The notes: generated from the sequence alone by a model not told the origin. DNA of 64,000 bases from Bos javanicus (GCF_032452875.1 NC_083885.1:63472925-63536924); one strand, 5' to 3'. Shown: positions 10,561 through 21,700, counted from the stretch's first letter. Made by a program: numbers and translations.

Positions 10561-10889
10561 CAGCTGCCAGCTGCCCCAAGCATTGGCCCTCCCTGCACGG
10601 CTCTCCACCTCTGCTTCCTCTCCCTGCCCAACCCCCACCTTGCCCTCATCCTGTCCTCCCACCACCCTACAGGGTGATAGCTCTGGCATTTTCTAACACT
10701 TAGCAGCTCCTTAAGATTTTGGTCTCTCACAAGCCATGCAGACAGAAGGAGGAAAACAAAAACAAAACACAGCCGGAACTAACTCTCTCAACCTCACACC
10801 TCAGTTTGCTCCTCTGAAAACTGGGAAGTCGGAATGCCTATTTGCAAGGGGCTGTCCTAGAGTGGACTCATGGTGCTGACATTGTTTCC

Positions 10890-11100
10890 CAAGCACTTAC
10901 CCTGGGCCAGGCAGGGGTCTAAGCGCTTCAGGCACATGAAGGAACTCATGTAGTCCTCCCAACAGTCCCCTATGAGGGGAGAACCCTGCTATTATGTTCA
11001 TTTTAGAGATGTGGGTGACAGCTTGAGCCACAGAGAGGTGAGGTAACTGGCCCTGGGTCACACAGCAGCAAAACCCGCCTGAATCTGGAACGCAGCCAGA
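10890..11100 (-). repeat. MIR SINE, inverted, nearly full length
   Basis: Contains the reverse MIR 3' part (GGGCCAGGCAGGGGTCTAAG) through the core (GAGGTAACTGGCCCTGGGTC). Confidence 0.75.
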
Positions 11101-11449
11101 CGAACTCCGGAGCTGGAAGGACGTTGTATCGCTCATGGTCCCCAAAGGGTAGGGCGTGCAGACCCGTGGGAAAATAAATAATGCTTTCATATCAAGGCCA
11201 GGGACCTACACCCTTGACCCTGTTTGTTTGCTTTTTTTTTTTCCATTCCAGGTAAGAACAACGAGTTAGAAATTGTTTTTGAAAGCCACCGCTCCTCCTG
11301 GCTAGTTCTGAGAACTCGGGGTGACTGGGGGAGGGCTGGGGTGGGGTGGAGAGGGTGTGGGGAGCAGTCCATCCACTTCTCCGAGCCTCGGTGTCCCCTG
11401 AAATTGAAGGCTCGGATCTCCCTTGTGTGCCTGATGCAATGAGGTCATG

Positions 11450-12420
11450 CTCGGAAAGAGCCAGTGGCGGGGCCAACTCCGCACAGAGGAGCTGTTGTGT
11501 GTGACGACCTCGGGCCGGGCAGAGAGCAGGAGCCGCGACCCTGGACCCGCGCGCCCCTCCTCCCGCCTCCACGCGCCCCCCCCCTTTCCTGCCGAGGCTC
11601 CAGCTGCAGGGGGAGGGTGGGGACGCACAGCTGGCTCTGCTCCGTCCTCTCCGGGCCCCAGCCCGCCCCACATCCAACCTGGCTGGTTCTCAGCCCCGTG
11701 GGAGAGGCGACCAGGCGGGCGGCACCCGGACGGCGCAGGGGGACCGGGGACCGGGACCCCACCCCGACCCCCCTGGGGCTCCAGACCGCGCTTCCTGAGG
11801 CCACGTGGCTGCGGCCCGGGCTTCAGCGGCCGCCGTCCTTTCGGCCGTTTGTCTGCCCCGCTCCCCTCTGGACTTGCCTGGGGAGCCCGGGGCCGCCAGT
11901 ATCCCCTTACCTCGCGGTCCTTGCCGAACCGGACGCGCGCGCTCTCAGGCTCCGGCTCCGCCCGGGACCCGCTCCTCTCGGTTCGGGGCCCGCCTCCGCC
12001 TCCTGGTCCCAGGCCCGCGCCTCCCTCCGCCTTCCTCCGGGCGGGATCTCACCTGCGAAGGGCCCGTCAGGCGGAACCTGGAGGGGCACTCACGACCCGG
12101 GCGGCCGGCCCGCAGCGCCCCCTGCTTCTCTCTTGGGTCCCGGGAGCCCTGACTCAGTTCCTCCTCGGCCTCAGGACGCGAGGGGGTCCCAGACCATCCC
12201 CCGGCCTCCCCTCCACCAGCCCCGGGAGTCTGAGCCCCACGCCCGCCTCCAGACCCTGCCACCGGGTGCCCTCTTTACCTGCACCGGGAACGGAAGCCTC
12301 AGCCCCTCTCGGGGGCCATGATGGGAGCCCAGAGGGGCGCAGAGTTCCCGCCCAGTCCCGTCTGGGGCCGAGAGGGTTAAGGCAGTAGGCCCCTCCCAGG
12401 CCTCCCTTATCCCCCTCCCC
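11450..12420 (-). promoter_or_regulatory. CDC42EP5: CpG-rich tract, probable CDC42EP5 5' exon and promoter
   Basis: CpG-rich sequence roughly 4-5 kb upstream of the CDC42EP5 coding exon on its strand. Three good minus-strand splice donors lie here: CCGCGAG|gtaagg (GT at 11909-11910), TTCGCAG|gtgaga (near 12048) and GGTGCAG|gtaaag (near 12277). Any of them could end a non-coding first exon that splices to the acceptor at 7582. This is inferred from composition, donors and position; the exon start is not defined. Confidence 0.45.
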
Positions 12421-13008
12421 CGACCCCCCCCCACCCCCCAAAAAAAGTTGGCCTCTAGGATTTAAGGACTAAGAAGCCGCGGCGGAAAAGCGGAGGCCCC
12501 TCCAGGCTGAGTGTGGGGGCGGGAAGTGGCCGGGACTGGATGTGCGGGTGGAAGGACCGCGGAGGGGGTGGGGGATTGGATGGACGGGGCGGCCCCCCAG
12601 CCCGGCCCCTCCCCTGCCAGCCTGGAATTTCCTGCAAGTGGGGAAGTCTGGCTGTTTGGAAAGAGTAATTTCTTCCAGATTGCAGCGGTTGGGGGAGCGA
12701 GTGTGGGGCCTGGAAGAGAGAGAAGCCGACAAGGTCAGGCAGTGAGACCGGCGGTAGGAGCGGGTGGAGGTGGCCGCAGAGGGCGGCTCCCTGCCTGCGT
12801 TGGGGAGTTGAAGGTCCGGGCCTGGGCGTCACCTCGCTGGGGCTCCCCGCCGAGCGGTACGAGAAGACTCAGGGTTGGGGGTGGGGGGTGGATGGCGGGA
12901 GGACGATCCCCAAGAGGGTGAGTGCGGGAAAAGCCCCACCCCGGGGAGGAGGCCGGCTCGGTTGTGAGCTGGGACGGAGGGGCTGGAGAGGAGGGAAAGA
13001 AAGAGGAG
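12421..13008. other. GC-rich intergenic DNA, no gene seen
   Basis: Open frames here are compositional and show no family-like protein. Nothing else was identified. Confidence 0.4.
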
Positions 13009-13172
13009 GCGCTCAGTCGTGTCCGACTCTCATGGACTGGGGCCCACCCGGCTCCTCTGTCCTTGGAGATTCTCCATGCCAGGCAAGCATACTGGAGAGG
13101 GATCTTCCCCACCCAGGGCTCGAACTCAGATCTCCGACTTTGCAGACAGACGCTTTACCGTCTGAGCCATCT
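13009..13172 (-). repeat. Bov-tA-type SINE, inverted
   Basis: GCGCTCAGTCGTGTCCGACT at the left through CGCTTTACCGTCTGAGCCAT at the right, the reverse complement of the tRNA-like head. Confidence 0.9.
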
Positions 13173-13477
13173 TTGCGGCCAAAAGCAGGGAGGGTCCTGG
13201 ATAAGGAGGAGGTGTGGCTTGACTTGAATCTTCCGAAGCGGGAGAGGTACGTGTTTACAGGGTTGAGGACCGGAGGGAGCGGGCCCGGCCGCCAGGTGGA
13301 GCCCAGGGCCCTGAGGCCCCGGGTGGAGCCTGGTTTGCCTGGAGAGATCGGGGTTGGAAGCCACGGGGAGCTTCTGATTTGTCCCGGTCGGGTATTAAGC
13401 GGGAAAAACAGGGTCAGAACTTGAAGGGGCAGAGAGTCCACTTCACAGTCCAGAAGGGAGATGGGCTGAAACAGGCT

Positions 13478-13673
13478 GGGACGGTGGCTCAGATGGTAAA
13501 GAATCCGCTAGCGATGCAGGAGACCCGGGTTCCATCCCTGAGCTGGGAAGATCCCCTGGAGGAGGGCACGGCAACCCACTCCAGTAGTCTTGCCTGGAGA
13601 ATCCCACGGAGAGAGGAGCTTGGCGGGCTACGGTCCATGGAGTCGCAAAGAGGCGGACACGACTGAGCGACTA
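13478..13673 (+). repeat. Bov-tA-type SINE
   Basis: GTGGCTCAGATGGTAAAGAA head, AACCCACTCCAGTAGTCTTG body and the end GACACGACTGAGCGACTAAT. Confidence 0.92.
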
Positions 13674-14173
13674 ATACTTTTTTCTTTCACGTTCAAGGCA
13701 AAGTTTAAGGTGGGGGTGGGAGAGCGGTCACCCAAGATAAATGCTTAAATAACAACAGCATTTTAGTTATTTTCTGTTGATGTTTGGATTCACATTACAG
13801 GGCATCATTATAAAGGGATTTAGTATATTCTCAATGTCGTACAATCACCACCTCTGATTCCAAAACACTCATCACCTCAAGCAAACAAAAGACAAACTCC
13901 CCCACCTGGTCTGGTCTGCACCGGCTCTGCTGCCGGCAGGCTGCCTGCGTCCTTCTGCGGCATTCACCCTGTCTCTCCACCTGAGTCCCTCTTAGGCTTC
14001 AAACTCCCTGACTTGCAAGCCTGCTCCACTGTCCTGCCTCTGGCCAGAGAAGGTCCTCTGCTTTTAGGGCTCACGTGATTACGTGAGGTCCACCTGGATA
14101 ACAGCCGTGGTAATGGCTAGATCTAATGCATTACTCTGTAATCAGTACAAGTTACATGCTGCTGAGGTGTCTG
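13674..14173. other. Intergenic DNA, no gene seen
   Basis: No coding signal. The stretch near 14035-14110 (CTCACGTGATTACGTGAGGT) resembles old LTR-type sequence but is too short to assign. Confidence 0.4.
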
Positions 14174-14500
14174 TGCCTTCCCAGTGGCTCAGTGGTTATG
14201 AACCCGCCTGCCAATGCAGGGGACATGGGTTCAATCCCTGATCCCAGAAGATCCCACATGCTGCAGAGCGACTAAGCCCTGGAGCCACAACCACTGAGCC
14301 TGCATTCTAGAGGCTGTGAACCATAGGCACTGCGCCCTCACGTGGCAACCGCTGGAGACCACGGGCCAGAGCCTGCGCTCTGCAAAAGCACCCACCGCAA
14401 CGGGAGGCCCTTGCACCTGAATCAGACAGTAGCCCCACTCACAGAAACTAGAGAAAGTCCACATGCTGCAACAAAGGCCTAATGTAGCTAAAAAACCCCC
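14174..14500 (+). repeat. tRNA-derived artiodactyl SINE (CHR-like, long form)
   Basis: CCAGTGGCTCAGTGGTTATG head and GGTTCAATCCC box, then GATCCCACATGCTGCAGAGC and a diverged series of 'gcaac...gagccac' phrases characteristic of the long tRNA-derived form. Confidence 0.65.
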
Positions 14501-14502
14501 AA

Positions 14503-14692
14503 GAATCCAGCTGCAGTGCAGGAGACACAGGAGACCCTGGTTCAGTTCCTGGGTTGGGAAGATCCCCTGGAGGAGGAAATTGCAACCCACTCCAGTATTC
14601 TTACTTGGGAAATCGAATGGACAGAGGAGCCTGGCGGGCTACAGTCCATGGGGTTGCAAAGAGTCGGACACAACTGAAGCGACTTAGCACAC
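14503..14692 (+). repeat. Bov-tA-type SINE
   Basis: GTTGGGAAGATCCCCTGGAG, then CAACCCACTCCAGTATTCTT, then the end GTCGGACACAACTGAAGCGA. It follows directly on the preceding tRNA-derived SINE. Confidence 0.88.
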
Positions 14693-14693
14693 A

Positions 14694-15435
14694 CGCAACC
14701 TAGTCATAGGTTCCAGGGATTTGTGCCTGGACGTCTTTAGACGTGCATTCTGTCTACCCCAAGGACCTGCAGAGGGCAGGTCCCAGGGGATGCTGGGGCG
14801 ACCGCCAAGCTGGAGAGCCTGGGAGGAGGAGCAGGAGAACAAGAGACCCCGGAGACCCTGATCTAGAGCAGAGGGAAGGGCAGTCAGCCCCACCAGAGCA
14901 GAGGGGAGCGCCTGTACGGTCCCTGGGGGTGCCGTGCCCACCAGGGCCCTGTACTTGTTTAATGGTTTGCTCTATCTTGAACTATTAATCCTTTTGAACA
15001 AAGGACCCCGCATCTTCCTTTGCCACGCACCCTGAAAACTATGTAGCTGGTTCTGATTGAAGTAGGAAGAACAGAGGCCAGAGATGAAGTGGCTGCAAAG
15101 GGTGACACTGAGAGATAAAAAGGGGAGGCACTTGGGCCAGAGCCCAGCAGCCACAGAGAAGGAACCATGAGGAGTCTGTGTCCACACATGTCCCCTCGCT
15201 GCAGGCTCAGAAGCAGACCAAGGCTGAGTTTAAAAAAAAAAAAAAAAATCCACTGCATTTGGTAACAAACCAGAGGCCACAGGTGGCCGAGTGAGAACTG
15301 CCCCTGGGGGCTGGGTGGGTGGGAGCCAGCTTGCTGTGGGGGAGGGGAGGGAGACAGGGAGGAGGATTGCGGAATCCAAGGAAGGAAGGGGAAGGAGACA
15401 GGGTATCCCTAGGAAGAGGTGGGGTCAGAGAAGGC
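14694..15435. other. Intergenic DNA with a poly(A/T) run, no gene seen
   Basis: No conserved protein. A poly(A) run lies near 15231-15247 and purine-rich sequence at 15330-15420. Confidence 0.4.
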
Positions 15436-15575
15436 ATTTTGTTTCTTTGCTTGGTTTGGATACATTTACCGCTATTTTGTTTCTTTTTTCAAAAAAGTAA
15501 TTTTTAGTTACATAAAGGGTACCTGAACACATCCTCCTCGAAAAAGAGAAAAAAACGCTAGCTAGTAAGGTTTTG

Positions 15576-15850
15576 GGAGAAGGCAATGGCACCCCATTCC
15601 AGTACTCTTGCCTGGAAAATCCCATGGACGAAAGAGCCTGGTGGGCTGCAGTCCATGGGGTCGCTAAGAGTTAGACACAACTGAGCGACTTCCTTTTCAC
15701 TTTTCCCTTTCATGCACTGGAGAAGGAAATGGCAACCCACTCCAGTGTTCTTGCCTGGAGAATCCCAGGGATGGGGGAGCCTGGTGGGCTGCCGTCTATG
15801 GGGTCTCACAGAGTCGGACACGACTGAAGTGACTTAGCGGCAGCAGCAGC
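15576..15850 (+). repeat. Bov-A2-type dimeric SINE with 12-bp target-site duplication
   Basis: Two BovA monomers in tandem ending in CAG repeats (GCAGCAGCAGCAG). The flanks AGTAAGGTTTTG at 15564-15575 and 15851-15862 are exact target-site duplications. Confidence 0.93.
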
Positions 15851-15915
15851 AGTAAGGTTTTGATGATCTTGTCCAGTCCAAGGCCATGAAATTAGTTTGA
15901 GGTATAAACCTTCCA

Positions 15916-16121
15916 GGGCTTCCCTGGTGGCTCAGATGGTAGAGTCTGCCTGCAGTGCAGGAGACCCCTGGGTTGGATCCCTGGGTCAGGAAGATCCCCC
16001 TGGAGGAGGAAATGGCAACCCATTCCAGTATTCTTGCCTAGAAAATCCCATGGGTGGAGGAGCCTGGCAGGCTACAGTCCGTGGGGTGGCAACGAGTCAG
16101 ACACGGCTGAGCGACTTCACT
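15916..16121 (+). repeat. Bov-tA-type SINE
   Basis: GGGCTTCCCTGGTGGCTCAG start, GTTGGATCCCTGGGTCAGGA, and the end GACACGGCTGAGCGACTTCA. Confidence 0.93.
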
Positions 16122-16138
16122 TTATACACCTTTCAAGG

Positions 16139-16340
16139 GGCTTCCCTGTTGGCTTAGTGGTAAAGAACCCACCTGCCAATTCAGGAGATGCAGGTTCAAT
16201 CCCTGGGTTGGGAAGATCCCCTGGAGAAGGAAATGGCAACCCACTCCAGTAGTCTTGCCTGGGAAATCGAATGGTCGGAGGAGCCTGGCGGGCCACAGTC
16301 CATGGCGTCGCAAAGAGTCGCCCACGGCTGAGCGACTAAA
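16139..16340 (+). repeat. Bov-tA-type SINE
   Basis: GGCTTCCCTGTTGGCTTAGT start, GGTTCAATCCCTGGGTTGGG, and the end CACGGCTGAGCGACTAAACA. Confidence 0.93.
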
Positions 16341-16633
16341 CAACAGCAATGCACCATTCCACTGGGTTGAGCTCTTACGCGTAGCCCTGTGGTCCGACAG
16401 GGAGCTACCAACATCTGGGGCTGGGTCACTGCTTGTGGTGGGGGCGGCCTGTGCACTGGGGGATGCTTGGCAGGGTCCCAGCGCTCCACCCGCCGATGGC
16501 AGTAGCTCTTCCTCCCTGTGATTTAGACTCATCACTGTTTCCAAACGGCCCCCAGGAGGGGGGATAAAGGCCCTGCTTAAGAACAGCCGATCAACGTGGT
16601 GCTCTAAGTAAACACATTTTAAACACACAAAGG

Positions 16634-16762
16634 CGGGGCCTCCCTGGTGGTCCAGGGGCTGACTCCATGCTGCCACTGCAGGGGGGCCCAGGTTCAATTC
16701 CTGGTCAGGGAACTAGATCACACGTGCTGCAACCAAGACCCTGTGCGGCCAAAGACGCAGCT
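16634..16762 (+). repeat. CHR-type SINE
   Basis: GGGGCCTCCCTGGTGGTCCA head, GGTTCAATTCCTGGTCAGGG and the end CTGTGCGGCC. AAACACAC repeats on both sides fit a target-site duplication. Confidence 0.85.
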
Positions 16763-16889
16763 GCTAAACACACGCAAAGGGACTCGCTGCGTGACTTTGG
16801 GCCGCCACTTCTTTCCCACTTGGCAGTCTCTTTTGGAACTCATTCATGCAGATTTTAAAAAGGGGCTATGAACTTATTTCAGCATCTTG

Positions 16890-17110
16890 AAGAAAGTACA
16901 TAACAACAAGAATAGCAGCTAATGCTCATGGAAGGGTCGGAATCGTTTAGGAGCAGTTCTAAGCTCTCTTCTTAGGTAATCTTAATCTTTGGAATAACTC
17001 TGTGGGTGAGAGGAGGGCGGTATTACTATTCCCAATGGGTTTTCCACTTTGTTTTGCCTTAGGAAACTTAGTTCATGCAGCTGTAAAGCTGTGTGGGTGG
17101 GATTTGAACT
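16890..17110 (-). repeat. MIR SINE remnant, inverted
   Basis: Reverse MIR phrases (GGAATAACTCTGTGGGTGAG, GTGGGATTTGAACTCAGGCA) are visible but diverged. Confidence 0.55.
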
Positions 17111-17232
17111 CAGGCAGGCCGACCCTGAGGAGAGATGGAAAATACAGGAGAGGAAGGTTGTATGATGGACAGGACCTCGGAGCCGGCGGGGCGGGGGTGG
17201 GGGGGTGGCTGGGGATCTGTCCCACAGAACCT

Positions 17233-18073
17233 TCAGCACAAGCTGGAATCAAGATGGCCAAGAGAAATATCAATAAACTCAGAGATGCAGAAGACACCAC
17301 CCTTATGGCAGAAAGTGAAGAGGAACTAAAGAGCCTCTTGATGAAAGTGAAAGAGGAGAGTGAAAAACTTGGCTTAAAACTCATCATTCAGAAAACTAAA
17401 ATCATGGCATCCAGTCCCATCACTTCATGGCAAATAGATCGGGAAATGGTGGAAACAGTGGCTGACTTTATTTTGGGGGGCTCCAAAATCACTGCAGATG
17501 GTGATTGCAGCCATGAAATTAAAAGACGCTTGCTTCTTGGAAGAAAAGCTATGACCAACCTAGACAGCATATTAAAAAGCAGAGACATTACTTTGTCAAC
17601 AAAGGTCCATCTAGTCAAGGCTATGGTTTTTCCAGTAGTCATGTATGGATGTGAGAGTTGGACTATAAAGAAAGCTGAATGCAGAAGAATTGATGCTTTT
17701 GAACTGTGGTGTTGGAGAAGACTCTTGAGAGTCCCTTGGACTGCAAGCAGATCCAACCAGTCCATCCTAAAGGAAATCAGTCCTAGGTGCTCATTGGAAG
17801 GACTGATGTTGAAGCTGAAACTCCAATACCTTAGCCACCTGATGCAAAGAGCTGACTCATTTGAAAAGATCCTGATGCCAGGAAAGATTGAGGGCAGGAG
17901 GAGAAGGGGACGACAGAGGATGAGGTGGTTGGATGGCATCACTGACTCAATGGACATGAGTTTGGGTGGACTCTGGGAGTTGGTGATGGACAGGGAGGCC
18001 TGGCGTGCTGCAGCAGTTCATGGGGCCGCAAAGAGTCAGACACGACTGAGCAACTGAACTGAACTGAACTGAA
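17233..18073 (+). mobile_element. BovB (RTE-clade) LINE, 5'-truncated 3' end
   Basis: The sequence starts inside the reverse-transcriptase region (AGCACAAGCTGGAATCAAGA) and runs to the BovB tail ACTGAACTGAACTGAAC. An uninterrupted frame continues to 18057 and encodes the RT thumb and C-terminal region (MASSPITSWQIDREM, VVMYGCESWTIKKAE, GRQRMRWLDGITDSMD). The catalytic YADD position reads DAED here, and nothing upstream of it remains, so the copy cannot be active. Confidence 0.95.
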
Positions 18074-18425
18074 CCTTCTGGAATGATGGGCATGTCCGGT
18101 ACAATAACCACATGTGGCTGTCGGCACTTGAACTGTAGCTAGTGGGGCCAGAACTAAAATTTTAATGGTATTTCATATTGATTCTACAAGTAAATCACCA
18201 CTCGGCCAGTGGTCCAGGTGTCGGGTAGCCCCATCTAGGGCACCTGAGGAGGGTTTAGCTCCCCAGCAGGGGCTCCGCTTGGAAAGCAGGAGGAAGGGCG
18301 GAGGGGAGGCTGCAGCCTGGACTAGTAGGCGGGGGTGCTTGTGGGGCTCTGTCCTGCTGGCCCTGGCCTGGGTGATGAGGTTCAGCTGTGCTGGGAAGGG
18401 AAGGGAAGCTGGTTCAGATCCGAAA

Positions 18426-18583
18426 GTGTCAGTTGCCCAGTCATGTTTGACTGTTTGCGACCCCCAAGGACTGTGGCGCGCCAGGCTCCTCTGTCCGTGG
18501 GATTCTCCAGGCAGGAACACTGGAGGGGGCAGTCATTCCCTTCTCCAGGGGATCTTCCCTACCCAGGGGTCGAACTGCAGGAC
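18426..18583 (-). repeat. Bov-tA-type SINE, inverted and truncated
   Basis: CAGTCATGTTTGACTGTTTG through CTACCCAGGGGTCGAACTGC, the reverse complement of the BovA body and part of the head. Confidence 0.85.
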
Positions 18584-18589
18584 ATCTAC

Positions 18590-18725
18590 GGAACACCTTG
18601 CTGTGCGCAGGCTCTGTCCCAAGCCCTGCTCCCATGCTCTCTCATTTAGGCCTTGAACCAACCTATGAGGCAGGTGCATTAGGTCCACTGAACGGAGGAG
18701 GAAACTGAGTCAGCGTGGCAGGGCT
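18590..18725 (-). repeat. MIR SINE remnant, inverted
   Basis: GAACCAACCTATGAGGCAGG and GAGGAGGAAACTGAGTCAGC match reverse MIR. Confidence 0.55.
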
Positions 18726-18894
18726 CCTCCCAAGGCTGGCAGTGCGCTGACCTACACCGGAAGTGTGGAATTTCCCCTGTTGCTCAGGGATGCGAGCAGA
18801 GGATGCTGCTGATCGGGGGAGTGACCCAGGTTTCGCGTTTTGCCATCAGGAAGTATTTCCAAGAACCAAAAGGACTTTGAAAGAGCCTCCGTCT

Positions 18895-19015
18895 AGAGGC
18901 AGAGAGGGAAGGGAGGGAGCCAGGGAGGGTAGGGACAGACCGGGTGAGACTGAGAGCAAGGGAGGGAGGGAGAGACAGAGAGAGAGAAATCAGGAGAGAG
19001 GCTGAAGAGAGAGAC
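18895..19015. repeat. Purine-rich (GGGA/GAGA)n simple repeat
   Basis: Near-continuous GGGA and GAGA units. Open frames across it are compositional. Confidence 0.85.
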
Positions 19016-19180
19016 AGGATCGCGTCCACCATCCGCAGGTGGAGCCCTAGGGCTGAGGCCAGCCTCTGGAGCTCCCCACTCCTTCCAGCTGCGCGCTCTG
19101 AGGGCCGCCTGCAATCCCCCAACACCCTGCCCCCACCCCCGCAACCTCCCCCCTCCCCCCTCCCTACAGTTTAGAAGCAG

Positions 19181-19735
19181 TTTTGTTTCTTTGGTTTGGA
19201 TACACCCGCTGCTATTTTTGTTTCTTTTTTGTAAATGTACTTTTCAGTTACATAAATGATACTCCCTCCTTATAAAGACAGAAAGGAAGGGTTTGGGGAC
19301 GGTGGTGGGGAATCCGCACCACACAGATTGTGAGATCTTAGTTCCCCCACCAGGGACTGAACCTAGAGCCTCGGCAGGGACAGGGCAGAGCCCTAACCAG
19401 TGGACCGCTTGGGAATCCCCTGTCCCTGCAAAGGTAGAAAGGAAAAGTAAGCCTACCAATAAGGTTTTGATGACCTCACCCAATCCAATTCTCATGAAAC
19501 TGGTGTGGGGTATACACCTTCCAAGTTTGTGTTGGTCTCTTACACACAGACCAGCGTTTCTGCACCCGGAGCTATTGGCATTTGGGGCCAGGTCATTCTT
19601 TGTGGGGTGTAGGGTTCTATGCACTGTGAGATGCTCACCTCAGCCCTAGGGCTCCGCCCACTGGATGCCAGAGCTCCTCCTCCCCTTGGTTGGATAACCG
19701 ACAATATTTCCAAATGGCTGTCTGCAGTTCCCGCC
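19181..19735 (+). repeat. Segmental duplication copy B
   Basis: Matches copy A (15436-16565) at three anchors in order, the last one MER20-like (GGCATTTGGGGCCAGGTCAT). It carries a CHR-type SINE insertion of its own, in a different place from those in copy A. Confidence 0.65.
19306..19425 (-). repeat. CHR-type SINE, inverted
   Basis: GATCTTAGTTCCCCCACCAG and AACCAGTGGACCGCTTGGGA are the reverse complement of a CHR SINE, inserted in duplication copy B. Confidence 0.75.
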
Positions 19736-20204
19736 TCCTGGCTGCAACGCCAGCAGGAAAAGCTCCTGGGATCCACCGGAGGGTCCATGAAGGAAGGGAG
19801 TATCCGGGCACAATTGGCAAAGGTGAGGAAATAGAGAAGGGCTTAGAGATAATTTGTGCAAACCTCTGGTCAAACTACCATGAGCCCTGGTCTTCCATCT
19901 GGGGATGGGGGTGGGGGATTCCCAAGGTTCTTCCTGCCTTGCTGCTAAAGGGGGGCAGGTGGGACCACGCATTGGTGTCAGATGGCCTTGATTGGAGCCC
20001 CAGTTTCCTCAGCAAGTCACTTTTCAGCTTGTAGCTTTAGTTTCTTCATCAGTATCAGAGGTCTAAGGACCCTCACAGAAACCCTAAGAATAATTCATAA
20101 AAGCAGCAGTCATCACCAAGCAGAAGTAGTTTTTCAGACTGTGTCTAGGTGCTTGGTGATGACGGTGGTGGTAATAGCAGTGATAACAGCCTGCTTTCTT
20201 GAAT

Positions 20205-20362
20205 GCATGCCAAGTACGTGCCAGACATTTTACCCCACGCATCACACGTAAAGCATGTAGTTTCTCACGAAAACCCTACAGAGCAGGTCCTGGCATTATC
20301 TTCACTTGATAGATGACAAACTAGTGGCATGACTTTGTCTAAGTCACAAAGTTAATAAAAGG
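20205..20362 (-). repeat. MIR SINE remnant, inverted
   Basis: Reverse MIR phrases: CCAAGTACGTGCCAGACATT and TTTGTCTAAGTCACAAAGTT. Confidence 0.55.
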
Positions 20363-20363
20363 C

Positions 20364-20618
20364 AGCTGTTGTTCAGTCGCTAAGTCCTTTCTGACTCTTT
20401 GTGACCCCTGTGGACTGCAGCATGCCAGGCCTCCCTGTCCATCACCAATTCCCGGGGTTTACTCAAACTCATGTCCATCGAGTCGGTGATGCCATCCAAC
20501 CATTTCATCCTCTGTCGCCCCCTTCTCCTGCCTTCAATCTTTCCCACCATCAGGGACTTTTCCAGTGAGTCAGCTGTTTGCATCAGGTGGTCAAAGTATT
20601 GGAGCTTCAGCATCAGTC
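20364..20618 (-). mobile_element. BovB LINE 3' end fragment, inverted
   Basis: GTTGTTCAGTCGCTAAGTCC begins the reversed 3' end; GGTGATGCCATCCAACCATT and CAAAGTATTGGAGCTTCAGC follow. Only about 250 bases remain. Confidence 0.93.
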
Positions 20619-20734
20619 AGAATTCTGATACAATCCGAGGACCTCTTCCTCCAGATCCTGCCTCTTAGCTAAACTGCTCGCCTCCTATGAGAAACAGAAT
20701 ATAATAGTCTCTGACCATCTGCTTCCCATTAAGC

Positions 20735-20880
20735 AGACACCATTGTTACTGCCATTTCACAGAAAAGCAAAGTGAGCCTCAGGGAGGCATAACGATGTTC
20801 CCAAGGACACAGAGCAAGCGAGAGGCAGATCTAGGTTTTGAAACCTGCTTTGGTGTGAGCCCAGTCTGTTATCTTTGGGC
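20735..20880 (-). repeat. MIR SINE remnant, inverted
   Basis: GCAAAGTGAGCCTCAGGGAG and CAAGGACACAGAGCAAGCGA are the reversed MIR core. Confidence 0.5.
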
Positions 20881-21486
20881 CACACCTAGATATCTGGTAC
20901 GCTGACCCTGGTCTGGTAGAAGACAGTTCTGAGGGGGTAGAGGAAAACGAACATCATATGACCCCCTGGCTGCTCCAGCGGTGGTGACGCTGAGCGCGGC
21001 GCCAGCACCACGAGCTTCCGCACTGTACTCATCGGGGTGCATGGATCATGAACGGAATTTGAGTCACTGTCAACTACTACGACCCTCCTGGTGTTTTTCC
21101 AGTTTACCCGCATGCTCTGGTTGGATGTTTTGTTTAACTCCTGCGTGGAGACCACACAAGAGGACCATGGATGGGGCTCAGCTGATGAAAATTGGCCCAC
21201 CGAGACAGCAGGAAATGGTGGAGGCTGCCTTGCCTTCATAGACTCTGACCGTGGTGCTGAAACCAGACTCAACCGTCGAATCCCGGTCAGCACCGCGGAC
21301 AGCAGCTGCAGAGCCTGCCTCCCTGGGGTTGGGTCCTGGCGGGTCAAAAAGGGAGGGTGTCCAGATACAGGTAGGGAGGTATGGGGGCCACCCAGAGGAG
21401 GCGCCAGAACTGTTCAGGAGGGAGGGGAGCTCAATAACGCAGGACATGAGGATCAGACTGACCACATAGTACTGCCATCGGAAGAC
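20881..21486. other. Unassigned sequence, possible decayed coding remnant
   Basis: Open frames exist on both strands (plus about 21091-21621, minus 20886-21347). Neither gives a protein I recognise, no splice-site set accompanies them, and neither start is convincing. I see nothing that supports a functional gene. Confidence 0.3.
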
Positions 21487-21700
21487 AACTCCTTGGACTC
21501 CCTGCTGGTCCCGTGGATAAGAATCCTCCTGCCAATGCAGGGGACATGGGCTCGGTCCCTGGCCCCGGGGGACATTCTACATGCCCCGGAGCAAATAAAG
21601 CCTGTACGCCACAACTACTGAATCCTCGCGCCCTAGAGCTTGTGCTCCACAAAAGAAGCCGCTGCAGTGAGAAATCCACGCAATGCAATGAAGAGTAGCC
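21487..21700 (+). repeat. tRNA-derived artiodactyl SINE (CHR-like, long form)
   Basis: GACTCCCTGCTGGTCCCGTG head, then CCTGTACGCCACAACTACTG, GCTCCACAAAAGAAGCCGCT and ATGAAGAGTAGCCCCCACCT, the same long form as at 14174. Confidence 0.7.

Larger units (their letters stand above)
15436..16565 (+). repeat. Segmental duplication copy A, swollen by SINE insertions
   Basis: Three anchors match 19181-19735 in the same order. They are TTGGTTTGGATACA...GCTATTTTGTTTCTTTTTT, AAGGTTTTGATGA...CATGAAA...ACCTTCCA, and a MER20-like block near 16365-16560. Copy A carries one Bov-A2 and two Bov-tA insertions between anchors. Confidence 0.65.

Noticed and set aside
18895..19015. Arg/Glu-rich frame in the purine tract
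   Set aside because: Compositional product of (GGGA)n and (GAGA)n repeats.
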